This document shows positions 49,286 through 58,436 of a stretch of DNA of 64,000 bases, piece by piece. The DNA is from Phaeobacter sp. B1627 (lineage in GTDB: Bacteria; Pseudomonadota; Alphaproteobacteria; Rhodobacterales; Rhodobacteraceae). Position numbers and translations under genes: made by a program. Location of the stretch: the NCBI RefSeq assembly GCF_006265095.1, contig NZ_VCNK01000004.1:372001-436000 (forward strand). The letters are read 5' to 3'. A model generated the notes under the pieces. The model had not been told where the DNA came from and made no database searches. It saw only the letters and a program-made list of their open reading frames with translations. Position 1 is the first letter of the stretch. Every line of letters starts with the position of its first letter.

Positions 49286-50208
49286 TGAAGATCGCAGTTG
49301 TCGGCATCGGAAAGATCGCGCAGGACCAGCATCTGCCCGCGATCGCGGCCAGCCCGGACTGGGATCTGGCCGCCACCGTCAGCCGTTCCGGTAAAGTGGA
49401 CGGCGTGGAGGCTTTCACGGATCTCTCCGTTATGTTGGAGGACCGGCCCGATATTCGCACCGTCTCTCTCTGTCTGCCGCCGGTGCCGCGCTTTGCCTAT
49501 GCGATGCAGGCGATCCGCGCCGGCCGGCATGTGATGCTGGAAAAACCGCCCGGGGCGACGCTGGCGGAATGCCACGCCCTCACCGAAGCCGCGCGGGAGG
49601 CGGGCACTGCGCTCTATGCCACCTGGCATTCACGACAGGCGGATATGGTCGCCGCCGCTCGCGCCTGGCTGGCGGACAAGAGCCTGCGCCGGCTGACGGT
49701 CACCTGGAAGGAAGACGTGCGGCGCTGGCATCCCGGTCAGGCCTGGATCTGGGAGCCGGGCGGGCTTGGGGTGTTTGATCCGGGCATCAATGCGCTCTCC
49801 ATCGTGACGGAGATCCTGCCGGACGCCATCCACGTGACCGATGCCCGTCTGGAGGTGCCCGAGAACTGCCAGACGCCGATCGCCGCCGATATCCGGTTTC
49901 ACCATGCAGGCGGCGCCGAGGTCACGGCGACCTTCGACTGGCGCCAGGAGGGCCCCCAGACCTGGGAGATCGAGGCCGTGACCGATCAGGGCAGGCTCAC
50001 CCTGTCGGACGGCGGCGCGGTGATGCAGGTGGACGGTGTTGCCGCAGGCGAGGCCGCGGCGCTCGGTGGCGAATATCCGCGTCTTTACGAACAGATGGCC
50101 CGGCTTGTGGAACGCGGGGGCCTCGATATGGACCTGCGGCCACTGGTGCTGGTGGCCGATGCTTTCACCCTTGGGCGGCGTGTGACCACTGCGGCCTTTG
50201 TAGACTAA
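49285..50208 (+). CDS. L-arabinose/D-galactose 1-dehydrogenase (Gfo/Idh/MocA family)
   Basis: 307 residues. NAD(P)-binding KIAVVGIGKIAQDQHLPAI (1-20), the EKPPGATLAEC loop with conserved Lys, and WKEDVRRWHPGQAWIWEPGGLGVFDPGINALSI with the catalytic Asp and nearby residues. This is the pattern of bacterial galactose/arabinose dehydrogenases, which oxidise the aldose to its lactone. ATG 49285 shares a base with the stop of the dehydratase gene (TGATG). Gives the first intracellular step of the pathway. Confidence 0.88.
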   Translation: MKIAVVGIGKIAQDQHLPAIAASPDWDLAATVSRSGKVDGVEAFTDLSVMLEDRPDIRTVSLCLPPVPRFAYAMQAIRAGRHVMLEKPPGATLAECHALTEAAREAGTALYATWHSRQADMVAAARAWLADKSLRRLTVTWKEDVRRWHPGQAWIWEPGGLGVFDPGINALSIVTEILPDAIHVTDARLEVPENCQTPIAADIRFHHAGGAEVTATFDWRQEGPQTWEIEAVTDQGRLTLSDGGAVMQVDGVAAGEAAALGGEYPRLYEQMARLVERGGLDMDLRPLVLVADAFTLGRRVTTAAFVD

Positions 50209-50271
50209 CTGCGCCCCTCGCGGCGCCCTGAAATCCCCAAGACCTGCGTGTCCGACGCGCAAGGAGGTGAA

Positions 50272-51192
50272 ATGAAACAGCCCCTGACCGGCATTCTCCC
50301 GGTGGCCCCGACTCCCTTCCTCGACGATGGCAGCCTTGATCCCGAGGGCATGGCCCGCGTCCTTGATTGCATGATCGATCAGGGCGTCGATGCGATCTGT
50401 ATCCTCGCCAATTACTCCGAGCAGTTCGTGCTCTCGGATGCGGAACGGGCGACCTTGACCCGGCTCTCGCTCGAACATGTGGCGGGCCGGGTGCCGGTGA
50501 TCGTGACGATCAGCCACTTCAGCACCGAAATCGTGGTCGCCCGCGCCCGCGAGGCCGAGGCGATGGGGGCCGCGATGCTGATGATGATGCCGCCCTATCA
50601 CGGGGTCGGACTGGTGCCCCCGGAACCCGCGATCTTTGAACATTTCGCCGCCGCATCAGATGCGGTGTCGATCCCGATCATGGTGCAGGACGCGCCGTTG
50701 TCGGGGGTGACGCTCTCGGTGCCGGTCCTTGCGCGGATGGCGCATGAGATCGAAAACGTCAGCTATTTCAAGATGGAAACCCCCTTTGCGGCGGACAAGC
50801 TCGCGGCGCTGATCGAGGCCGGGGGGGCGCATATCCTGGGCCCCTTTGATGGCGAGGAAGCGGTGACGCTGCTGGCTGATCTCGATGCGGGCTGTACCGG
50901 AACCATGACATCGGCGTTGCAGCCGGAGCTGATCCGGCCCATCGTCACCGACTATCGCGCCGGGCGCATCAATGCGGCGCTGGCACAGTGGCGGACCTGC
51001 CTGCCGCTGATCAACCACGAGAACCGTCAATGCGGGTTGCGTGCCGCCAAAGTGGTGATGAAGGAGGGCGGTGTGATCCGCTCTGACCACGTGCGCCACC
51101 CGCTGAAACCGATGTCAGACCGCAGTCGCGCCCGCCTGCTGCAGCTCGCCGCCGAGCTGGATGTGATCGCGCTGCGCTGGGGAAAAGGATAA
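50272..51192 (+). CDS. L-2-keto-3-deoxyarabonate dehydratase (DHDPS/NAL family)
   Basis: 306-residue TIM-barrel class I enzyme. The Schiff-base Lys is near residue 167 (YFKMETPF), the catalytic Tyr in MMMPPYHG. The substrate loop reads ICILANYSEQF in place of the GTTGE of DHDPS, as in 2-keto-3-deoxy-L-arabonate dehydratases. It turns L-KDA into 2-oxoglutarate semialdehyde with loss of water. ATG 50272 after AAGGAGGTG. Flanked by the sugar dehydrogenase and the semialdehyde dehydrogenase, which fixes the pathway. Confidence 0.88.
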   Translation: MKQPLTGILPVAPTPFLDDGSLDPEGMARVLDCMIDQGVDAICILANYSEQFVLSDAERATLTRLSLEHVAGRVPVIVTISHFSTEIVVARAREAEAMGAAMLMMMPPYHGVGLVPPEPAIFEHFAAASDAVSIPIMVQDAPLSGVTLSVPVLARMAHEIENVSYFKMETPFAADKLAALIEAGGAHILGPFDGEEAVTLLADLDAGCTGTMTSALQPELIRPIVTDYRAGRINAALAQWRTCLPLINHENRQCGLRAAKVVMKEGGVIRSDHVRHPLKPMSDRSRARLLQLAAELDVIALRWGKG

Positions 51193-51197
51193 AAACT

Positions 51198-52718
51198 ATG
51201 AGCTATCAACCGCATGGAAATCATCTGATCGCAGGCGAATGGATCGCGAGCGCGGAGCGTTTCACCTCGGATCCGGTCACCGGCGCGGGGATCGATGTGG
51301 CGGCCGGGGGCGCGACCGAGGTCGATCAGGCGGTCCGCGCGGCCGAGGCGGCCTTTGCCGCCTATGGTTGGACCACGCGCGAGGAGCGGGCCGGTTTTCT
51401 GGAGGCCATCGCCGATGAGATCGAGGCCCGTGGCGCCGATATCACGCGCCTTGGCATGGCCGAGACCGGTCTGCCGCAGGCCCGGCTTGAGGGCGAACGG
51501 GGGCGCACGACCGGTCAGCTCCGGCTGTTTGCCACCCATATTCGCGCCGGAGACTATCTGGACCGCCGCCATGATGCAGCCCTGCCGGACCGCCAGCCGC
51601 TGCCGCGCCCGGACATGAAGATGCTGCAGCGCCCGATTGGCCCGGTCGCGGTCTTCGGGGCGTCGAATTTCCCGTTGGCCTTCTCGACGGCGGGGGGCGA
51701 TACAGCCTCGGCGCTGGCAGCGGGCTGCCCGGTTGTGGTCAAGGGCCACCCCGCCCATCCCGCCACCGCAGAGATCGTCGCAGATGCGATCCACGCGGCC
51801 ATCGGGCGCTGCGGCCTGCCGGCCGGTGTCTTCTCATTGGTGCAGGGGGTGAGCCACGATCTGGGGCATGCGCTGGTCACCCATCCGCTGATCCGGGCCG
51901 TCGGCTTTACCGGGTCGCTCGGGGCCGGGCGGGCGTTGTTCGATCTGTGCATGCAACGTCCTGATCCCATTCCGTTCTTTGGCGAGCTGGGGTCTGTGAA
52001 CCCGGTCTTTGTGATGCCCGCAGCCCTGGCGGCGCGCGCCGAGGCGCTGGGGCAGGGCTGGGCCGGATCTCTGACCATGGGGGTGGGGCAGTTCTGCACC
52101 AATCCGGGCCTTGTCATCGGCGTGAAAGGCGCCGCGCTGGAGACCTTTGTCGAGTCGGCGCGCCGGGCACTGGAGGACGCGGGCGAAAGCGCCATGCTGA
52201 CTGCGGGGATCGCGGCGGCCTACCGACAGGGGGTGGAGACCATCGCCGGGACTGCCGGTGTCCGCGATGTGCTGACCACGGCCTGCGATGGCCGCAAGGG
52301 GGCGCCCGCGGTCTACCGGGTCACGGCTGCCGACTGGCTGCAGAGCGGCGCCCTGGCAGACGAGGTCTTTGGCCCGCTTGGCCTGATCATCGAGGCCGAG
52401 GATCCTGATGAAATGCTGGCCCTCGCCTCGGGTCTCGCAGGGCAGCTCACCGCGACGCTGCAGATGGAGGAGGCGGATACGGACACCGCGCGCCCCTTCG
52501 TTCCGGTGCTGGAGCGCAAGGCGGGGCGGGTTTTGGTCAACGGCTTTCCCACCGGGGTCGAGGTGGCCGATGCCATGGTGCATGGCGGGCCCTATCCGGC
52601 GTCGACGAATTTCGGCGCGACCTCTGTCGGCACGCTGGCCATCCGGCGGTTCCTGCGCCCGGTCTGCTATCAGAACATGCCGGACGCCCTGCTGCCTGCG
52701 GACCTGCAGGGCCTCTGA
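51198..52718 (+). CDS. 2-oxoglutarate semialdehyde dehydrogenase (NADP+-type aldehyde dehydrogenase)
   Basis: 506 residues. The nucleophile Cys is about residue 300 (GVGQFCTNPG), the general-base Glu is in FFGELGSVNPVFV, and cofactor segments are PIGPVAVFGASNFPLAFSTAGGD and VGFTGSLGAGRALFD. The FGASNFPLAFS variant and the C-terminal FPTGVEVADAMVHGGPYPAST are typical of alpha-ketoglutaric semialdehyde dehydrogenases from sugar-acid pathways. It ends the route at 2-oxoglutarate. Last gene of the operon begun at chvE, 5 bp after the dehydratase. Confidence 0.92.
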   Translation: MSYQPHGNHLIAGEWIASAERFTSDPVTGAGIDVAAGGATEVDQAVRAAEAAFAAYGWTTREERAGFLEAIADEIEARGADITRLGMAETGLPQARLEGERGRTTGQLRLFATHIRAGDYLDRRHDAALPDRQPLPRPDMKMLQRPIGPVAVFGASNFPLAFSTAGGDTASALAAGCPVVVKGHPAHPATAEIVADAIHAAIGRCGLPAGVFSLVQGVSHDLGHALVTHPLIRAVGFTGSLGAGRALFDLCMQRPDPIPFFGELGSVNPVFVMPAALAARAEALGQGWAGSLTMGVGQFCTNPGLVIGVKGAALETFVESARRALEDAGESAMLTAGIAAAYRQGVETIAGTAGVRDVLTTACDGRKGAPAVYRVTAADWLQSGALADEVFGPLGLIIEAEDPDEMLALASGLAGQLTATLQMEEADTDTARPFVPVLERKAGRVLVNGFPTGVEVADAMVHGGPYPASTNFGATSVGTLAIRRFLRPVCYQNMPDALLPADLQGL

Positions 52719-52730
52719 CCGCCCCAGTTG

Positions 52731-52780
52731 GCACCCGGTGGCTCCCGGTGGCTCCCGGTGGCAACAGGTGGCAACAGGGG
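52731..52780. repeat. 10-bp degenerate tandem array, 5 units
   Basis: GCACCCGGTG, GCTCCCGGTG twice, GCAACAGGTG, GCAACAGGGG. It lies between the end of the sugar operon and the end of the convergent AraC-type gene, with no other terminator seen there. Confidence 0.9.
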
Positions 52781-52805
52781 GAAATGGCGCGGATTGGCCC
52801 CGAAA

Positions 52806-53663
52806 TCAGGGCCAGTCCGCAAAGGAGATCTCGTCCGACCGCCTGCGCCACAGCGGCGTGAAATGGCGTCGGAACTGGCCGGGGGGCAGGTCCTCGTGGC
52901 GCCGGAAGAACCGGGTGAAATAGGCCGCGTCGCTGAACCCCAGCTTGTAGCCGACCTCGGCCACCTGCAGATCGGTGGTGACCAGAAGCGCCTTTGCCTC
53001 TTCCATCAACCGCCGTTGGATGTGCTGATGCGGCGGTATTCCGATGGCGCGCCGTACCGCCTCGTTCAGCCGATCCCGTGAAACGCCGATGCGGCGGGCG
53101 TATTCCCCCACCGTCCAGTGGTTCTGCAGATGCAGCTCCACCAGGTTCAGAAAACTGTCCGAGAGCCGGTGGAGCTGGGGTTCGGCGGCCTGAACCGGCG
53201 GCGCGGCGGCCCGCCAGAGCTCGATCAGCAGCAGCGAGACGCAGTGGTGCAGCACCGTCTCGCTGCCCGGCGCCATCTCACGCAGTTCCGATTCTATCTT
53301 GTCGAACAGCGCCACCAGGGCCTGGATCGTGGGCCGCGCCAGATCGGACAGAAAGATGCGCCGGCTGACCACCTGACGCACATGGGCCGAGATCACATCG
53401 GTGGGCAGCGCCCGCCCCAATGCGCGTTCCGGCATGCGGATGAGAACCCCCCGCGTGCCGGCCGCGAGCGACATCCGGGTGGACCAGCCGGTGGGGGCCC
53501 AGATCAGGCAGGGGGCGGAGACATCGCGTTCGACCTCATCCGAGACGAAGGTCCCGCGCCCGGAGACCAGCAGCACGAAGGTCGAGCGCCCGCCGGAGGT
53601 GGAAAACTCTGTGGTGGTCAGGGCGCTTTTGATGCGCTCCGCCTGGATGGTTTGACGTTCCAC
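52806..53663 (-). CDS. AraC family transcriptional regulator
   Basis: 285 residues. The N-terminal cupin-like sensing domain (STFVLLVSGRGTFVSDEVERDVSAPCLIWAPTGW) is followed by a C-terminal double HTH (VGEYARRIGVSRDRLNEAVRRAIG and VAEVGYKLGFSDAAYFTRFFRRHEDLPPGQFRR). The start is GTG 53663, decided by AGGAGA 7 bases upstream; the frame is open to 53975 but would then run into the divergent gene. It is likely the activator of the branched-chain-type transporter operon starting at 53848. Confidence 0.88.
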   Translation of the reverse strand: MERQTIQAERIKSALTTTEFSTSGGRSTFVLLVSGRGTFVSDEVERDVSAPCLIWAPTGWSTRMSLAAGTRGVLIRMPERALGRALPTDVISAHVRQVVSRRIFLSDLARPTIQALVALFDKIESELREMAPGSETVLHHCVSLLLIELWRAAAPPVQAAEPQLHRLSDSFLNLVELHLQNHWTVGEYARRIGVSRDRLNEAVRRAIGIPPHQHIQRRLMEEAKALLVTTDLQVAEVGYKLGFSDAAYFTRFFRRHEDLPPGQFRRHFTPLWRRRSDEISFADWP

Positions 53664-53847
53664 GCCGGGTTCTCCTGTCGATCTGCGGTCATGACCCGCC
53701 AAATGTGCAATTATTCCCTCAAAAAGTCTATTATCCTGTGGCCACGGAATGCGTAATCTTTTCTCCATGCCCCGCTTTGGGAGAAGCGCGGGTCCGGGGA
53801 GCAGGCCGGAGCGGCCATGGCCCCCCGTGGAAATCGGGAGGAAAAAC

Positions 53848-55089
53848 ATGAAATATTCGATTGCGGAGGCCGCACGCGCGGCCCGCCGCCTGACGACCTG
53901 TGCCACGGCTGCGGTGCTTGCGGTCATGGTCGGCACATCGGGCCTGCAGGCACAGGAACGCGACAAGGTGACCATCGGCTATGCCGTGTCCAAGTCGGGA
54001 CCGAACGCCGGCGGGGCGGATATGACCGTCACGCCCAACTACGAGCTTTGGGTAGAAGAAGTGAACGCGGCGGGCGGGTTGAAACTGCCCGATGGCCGCC
54101 AGTTGCCAATCGAGGTCATCGCTTATGATGACCGCTCCTCGGCCGAGGAAGTGGTGCGGGCGGTGGAGCGTCTGGCGACGCAGGATGAGGTGGATTTCAT
54201 CCTGCCGCCCTGGGGCACGGGGTTCAATCTGGCGGTGGCGCCGTTGATGGCGAAATTCGGCTATCCGCATCTTGCGGGCGCTGCGGTGACCGACAAGGCC
54301 TCCGACTTCGTCAAACGGTGGGACAGCAGCTTCTGGTTCATGGGCGGCAGCGCCGACTATGTGAATGCCCTGACCGAGATCCTCATCGCCGAACGTGAGG
54401 CGGGGCGGATCAACGACAAGATCGCCATGATCTCTGTCGCGGACGGCTTTGGCATCGATCTGGTGAAGGCCGCGCGCCCCAGCTTTGAGGGGGCAGGGTT
54501 TGATGTCAGCTATGACAAGACCTTTCCGCCGGAGACATCGGATTTCGCCACGATCGTGAACGAGGCCTCCAATTCAGGTGCCGACAGTTTCGTAGCCTTC
54601 AGCTACCCGCCCCACACATTCGGGCTGACCAAACAGGCCAAGGTGGCGAGCTATAATCCGCCAGTCTTCTATCTCGGTGTCGGCGCGGGCTTCCCGGTCT
54701 ATCCGAAGATCGCGGGCGGCTCTGTCGAAGGCGTCATGAGCCTTGGCGGCATCGACCCCGACAATGAGTTGAACACGGCCTACCGGGCCAAGCATGAGGA
54801 CGTCGTGGGCCGCGCCCCCGATTACTGGGGATCGGTGCTGATCTACGCCTCGCTGCAGATGCTGGGGCAGGCGGTCGAGCGTGTCGGTCTCGACAAGGCG
54901 GCCGTGGCGGGGGAACTGTCGACGGGGACCTTCTCGACCGTGCTGGGCGCCGAGACCCGGCTGGAGAACAACCAGCTGCGGGCCATCAACTGGGTCGGAC
55001 AGTGGCAGGACGGCCAGTTCGTTGCGGTCTCTGCACAGGGTGGCGACGGCAAGGCCGCGGTGAAACTGCCAAAGCCCGCCTGGGAGTAG
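53848..55089 (+). CDS. Branched-chain-type ABC transporter substrate-binding protein
   Basis: 413 residues. Signal peptide ends at GLQAQ (about residue 36), then the type I periplasmic fold of LivJ/LivK relatives: VTIGYAVSKSGPNAGGADM, NAAGGLKLPDGRQLPIEVIAYDDRSSAEEVVRAVERLATQDEVDFIL, KVASYNPPVFYLGVGAGFP. This family binds amino acids but also many aromatic acids and amides. The neighbouring enzymes argue for an aromatic or keto acid. Ribosome site GGGAGG. First gene of a seven-gene rightward operon. Confidence 0.9.
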   Translation: MKYSIAEAARAARRLTTCATAAVLAVMVGTSGLQAQERDKVTIGYAVSKSGPNAGGADMTVTPNYELWVEEVNAAGGLKLPDGRQLPIEVIAYDDRSSAEEVVRAVERLATQDEVDFILPPWGTGFNLAVAPLMAKFGYPHLAGAAVTDKASDFVKRWDSSFWFMGGSADYVNALTEILIAEREAGRINDKIAMISVADGFGIDLVKAARPSFEGAGFDVSYDKTFPPETSDFATIVNEASNSGADSFVAFSYPPHTFGLTKQAKVASYNPPVFYLGVGAGFPVYPKIAGGSVEGVMSLGGIDPDNELNTAYRAKHEDVVGRAPDYWGSVLIYASLQMLGQAVERVGLDKAAVAGELSTGTFSTVLGAETRLENNQLRAINWVGQWQDGQFVAVSAQGGDGKAAVKLPKPAWE

Positions 55090-55209
55090 CTGGGCGCAGG
55101 GGCCGGGGTCTGATCTCGGCCTTTCCCCTCTTGACCTGACCTTATTCGCACCGGAGTGCGGCGGCCCTGTCCGCCGCCTCCATCCCCCTCGAAAAAGACC
55201 GGATTTTCC

Positions 55210-56073
55210 ATGCTTGAACACGTCATCAACGGGCTTGTGCTCGGTGGGACCTATGCGCTTGTCGCCATGGGTCTGACCATCCAGTACGGGATCGCGCGGA
55301 TCATGAATCTCAGTTTCGGAGACACGATCATCGCGGCCTGTTTCGCCACCTACGTTCTGTTTTCCTCTTTCGCGATCAGCCCGGTGCTGGCGCTGCTGAT
55401 CCTGGTGCCTGCGGGCTATGCCTTCAGCCTGGTGATCTACCGGGTCATCATGCGCCCCCTGGTGGCGCGCGCGCCGGACGAGGGCGCGCTGGAGGTGGAC
55501 AGTATTCTGGTCACCTTCGGGCTGCTCTTTGTGATCCAGGGCGTACTTTTGATCTTTTTCGGCGGCGGCTACACCAGCTACAGCTTTCTCAATACGCCTG
55601 TGAACGTGCTGGGCACGGTGGTGGCCGGCAACCGGCTTCTGGCGGTGGTGCTGAGCCTGCTGATCGGTCTGTCCCTCATCGTCATCCTCTATCGCACCCG
55701 CTGGGGCATGATCCTGCGCGCGGTGGCGCTGTCGCCGCAAAACGCGCCGCTGTTCGGAATCGATACCGATCGCGCGGCCCGCACCGCCTTTGCCATCGGC
55801 GGCGCCATGGCGGCAACCGTAGGTGTGGTGGTCTCCATGTTCCAGACCTTCACCGCGACGGCGGGGGTCGTCTTTACCATGAAGGCGCTGATCGTCGTGA
55901 TCCTGGGCGGCAAGGGCAGCGTGCTCGGCGCGGTGGTGGCGGGGCTGCTGCTCGGTCTGGTTGAGACCTTTGTCGCCGCCTACATCGATCCCGGCCTGAC
56001 CCTTGCGGCGGTCTACGGCGTGTTTCTCCTGCTGCTTCTCGTGCGGCCCAACGGCATCTTCGGAAAGGCGTGA
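55210..56073 (+). CDS. livH: ABC transporter permease, LivH type
   Basis: 287 residues with about eight membrane helices. MLEHVINGLVLGGTYALVAMGLTIQYGIARIMNLSFGD is the standard LivH start, and ALIVVILGGKGSVLGAVVAGLLLGLVE is the coupling-loop region. It pairs with the LivM-type subunit to form the membrane channel. ATG 55210. The stop overlaps nothing, but the next gene starts within 3 bp. Confidence 0.93.
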   Translation: MLEHVINGLVLGGTYALVAMGLTIQYGIARIMNLSFGDTIIAACFATYVLFSSFAISPVLALLILVPAGYAFSLVIYRVIMRPLVARAPDEGALEVDSILVTFGLLFVIQGVLLIFFGGGYTSYSFLNTPVNVLGTVVAGNRLLAVVLSLLIGLSLIVILYRTRWGMILRAVALSPQNAPLFGIDTDRAARTAFAIGGAMAATVGVVVSMFQTFTATAGVVFTMKALIVVILGGKGSVLGAVVAGLLLGLVETFVAAYIDPGLTLAAVYGVFLLLLLVRPNGIFGKA

Positions 56074-56075
56074 CG

Positions 56076-56990
56076 ATGAAGGTTCAGACTGCTTTTGCGC
56101 TGGCGGCGGCGGTGCTCGTCGTGCTTGCGCTCGCGCCCCTGTTTATCCCGGACTACTGGACCGGGGTGCTGCTGGGGATGACCGGCTATGTGACACTGGC
56201 CACGGCCTGGGCGCTGTTTTCGGGGCCGACCCGCTATGTCTCGCTCGCGACTGTCGCCTTCTTTGGGGTCGGGGCCTATACGGTCGCCGTGCTGAACGAG
56301 GCGATGCCCTATCCGATGGTGCTGCTCTGCGCGGCCGGGATCGGGATGGCGCTGGCGCTGGTGGTGGGGCTGTCGACGCTGCGCCTCGCCGGGGTCTATT
56401 TCGTGATCTTCACCTTCGGGCTGGCCGAGCTGGTCCGTCAGGTCGTCAGCTGGTGGGAGGTCAATGTGACCTATACGATGGGGCGGTATGTCTTTCTGCC
56501 CTTCGAGGGACGCCACATCTACTGGCAGCTTCTGGCGCTGGCCGCCGTCACGCTGCTGATCTCCTGGGCCATCGGGCGATCGCGCCTCGGTCTGGCGCTC
56601 AAGGCGGTCGGCGATGACGAGACGGTCGCCGCCCATGCAGGCGTCGATGTGACCCGGATCAAGCTGCTGCTGTTTGTCATCTCGGCCACCATCATCACGC
56701 TTGTCGGCGCCATTCAGGCCCCCCGCTGGACCTATATCGAACCGTCCATCGTGTTCAATCCGACCGTCAGCTTCATGACGCTGATCATGGCGCTGCTGGG
56801 CGGTGCGATGCGGCTCTGGGGGCCCCTGGTGGGGGCGGTGCCGTTGTTCCTTCTGTTTGAGTGGCTCTCGGTGAGCTTTCCGGATCATTTCTCGATCATT
56901 CTGGGACTGCTGTTCATTCTCATCGTGTTTGTCATGCCCAACGGGGTGCTGGCCAAGCTTGAGGATCTGCGCAAGGGAGGTCGGGCATGA
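56076..56990 (+). CDS. livM: ABC transporter permease, LivM type
   Basis: 304 residues, about nine membrane helices; YVSLATVAFFGVGAYTVAVL, LRLAGVYFVIFTFGLAELVRQ, SRLGLALKAVGDDETVAAHAGVDVTRIKLLLFVISA (coupling region) and the C-terminal GGAMRLWGPLVGAVPLF are LivM hallmarks. ATG 56076, 2 bp beyond the LivH stop. The gene overlaps livG by 4 bp (ATGA). Confidence 0.93.
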   Translation: MKVQTAFALAAAVLVVLALAPLFIPDYWTGVLLGMTGYVTLATAWALFSGPTRYVSLATVAFFGVGAYTVAVLNEAMPYPMVLLCAAGIGMALALVVGLSTLRLAGVYFVIFTFGLAELVRQVVSWWEVNVTYTMGRYVFLPFEGRHIYWQLLALAAVTLLISWAIGRSRLGLALKAVGDDETVAAHAGVDVTRIKLLLFVISATIITLVGAIQAPRWTYIEPSIVFNPTVSFMTLIMALLGGAMRLWGPLVGAVPLFLLFEWLSVSFPDHFSIILGLLFILIVFVMPNGVLAKLEDLRKGGRA

Positions 56991-57715
56991 GCGCTCAGCT
57001 TGAAATCTCAAACCTGAACAAACGCTTCGGGGGGCTGGTGGCCGTCAACGACGTGAGCTTCACCCTGCGCCCGGGCGAGGTTGTGGGGCTATTGGGGCCG
57101 AACGGATCGGGCAAGACGACGGTGATGAACATGATCTCCGGCGCGCTGCCCAGCGATGGTGGCCAGGTGCGCGTGGGCGGTGTGGACATCACCCGGATGA
57201 AGCCGCATCGGGTGGCCAAACATGGCGTTGCCCGCACCTTTCAGCTGGTGCGCCCGCTGCCGACCCTCAGCGTCGCGGAAAACGTGCTGCTGTCGCTGGC
57301 CTTTGGTCGCAAGCGTCACTGGGGCCGCGAGGCCCGCGATCTCGCCGAGGAAAAACTGGCCTTTGTCGGCCTGGCGGGACGCGGCGAGGAGCAGGTGGGC
57401 AACCTGACCTACATCGATCAGAAACGGCTGGAGATGGCCCGCGCGCTGGCCTCCGAGCCGGAGTTGTTGCTGCTGGATGAGTGGCTGGCCGGATTGAACC
57501 CGTCCGAGCTGCGCATCGGCATCGATCTGGTGCAGCACCTGCAGGGGCAGGGCATGACCGTGCTGCTGGTGGAACACATCATGGAGGCGGTGCGGGCGCT
57601 GTGTTCGCGCTGCATCGTGATGAGCGCGGGAGAGGTGATTGCCGAGGGCGAGTCGGGCGAGGTTCTGCAACGTCCGGCAGTCATCAAGGCCTACCTTGGA
57701 GATGATCATGCTTGA
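56987..57715 (+). CDS. livG: ABC transporter ATPase, LivG type, with atypical signature
   Basis: 242 residues. Walker A GPNGSGKTT, Q-loop GVARTFQLVRPLPTLSVAEN, Walker B LLLLDEWLAGLNPSE and H-loop LLVEHIMEAVRAL are intact. The ABC signature, normally LSYGQQ in LivG, reads LTYIDQKRLEMARA, so the central Gly is missing, and the residue after the Walker B Glu is Trp instead of Pro. Whether it still hydrolyses ATP alone is open; the LivF partner is canonical. Overlaps livM (4 bp) and livF (8 bp). Confidence 0.9.
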   Translation: MSAQLEISNLNKRFGGLVAVNDVSFTLRPGEVVGLLGPNGSGKTTVMNMISGALPSDGGQVRVGGVDITRMKPHRVAKHGVARTFQLVRPLPTLSVAENVLLSLAFGRKRHWGREARDLAEEKLAFVGLAGRGEEQVGNLTYIDQKRLEMARALASEPELLLLDEWLAGLNPSELRIGIDLVQHLQGQGMTVLLVEHIMEAVRALCSRCIVMSAGEVIAEGESGEVLQRPAVIKAYLGDDHA

Positions 57716-58421
57716 ACTTGAGAATATGACCGTCCGCTACGGCAAGCATCTGGCGGTGGACAGTGTTGGCTTTTCGGTCGCCCCGGGCGAGATCGTGGTG
57801 GTTCTGGGCGCCAATGGCGCGGGCAAGTCCTCCTTGCTGAAGGCGATGGCGGGCATGGTGCCCCCGGAGGCGGGCGCGGTGCTGCGCTTGCACGGAAGAG
57901 AGCTCACCGGCTTGCCGGCCCATGAGGTGACAAATGCGGGCATCGCGCTTGTCCCCGAGGGGCGCGGCGTGATCGGCCGTATGACGGTCGAGGAAAACCT
58001 GCGGCTCGGGGCGACGCCTGCGCGGGCGCGCGACGCCGAGGAAGAGACGCTGGCACAGGTGTTCGACATTTTCCCGCGGCTGGCCGAGCGGAGGGGGCAA
58101 TGGGTTCACACCATGTCCGGCGGCGAGCAGCAGATGGTCGCCGTCGGTCGGGCGATGATGTCGAAACCGGATTTCCTGTTGCTGGATGAGCCGAGCCTCG
58201 GGCTCGCGCCGATTGTGGTGGGTGATCTGTTTCGGGCGCTGGCGCGGGTGCGCGACACCGGTGTCGGCCTTTTGATCGTGGAGCAAAACGTGCGCATCAG
58301 CCTGCGCCATGCCGATCGGGGCTACCTGCTGGAGGCCGGGCGGCTGACCGGGGCCGGGACTGCCGATGAACTGATGACTGATGACGCCGTGAGACACGCC
58401 TTTTTGGGCGGCGATATGTGA
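57708..58421 (+). CDS. livF: ABC transporter ATPase, LivF type
   Basis: 237 residues. Walker A GANGAGKSS, signature MSGGEQQMVAVGRAM, Walker B LLLDEPSLGLAP and H-loop VEQNVRISL are all canonical. ATG 57708 with GGAG 6 bases upstream overlaps the livG stop by 8 bases. Forms the second ATPase of the importer. The aldehyde dehydrogenase gene begins 15 bp after its stop, tying transport to catabolism. Confidence 0.93.
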   Translation: MLELENMTVRYGKHLAVDSVGFSVAPGEIVVVLGANGAGKSSLLKAMAGMVPPEAGAVLRLHGRELTGLPAHEVTNAGIALVPEGRGVIGRMTVEENLRLGATPARARDAEEETLAQVFDIFPRLAERRGQWVHTMSGGEQQMVAVGRAMMSKPDFLLLDEPSLGLAPIVVGDLFRALARVRDTGVGLLIVEQNVRISLRHADRGYLLEAGRLTGAGTADELMTDDAVRHAFLGGDM

Positions 58422-58436
58422 ATGGAGAGAGAAGAC

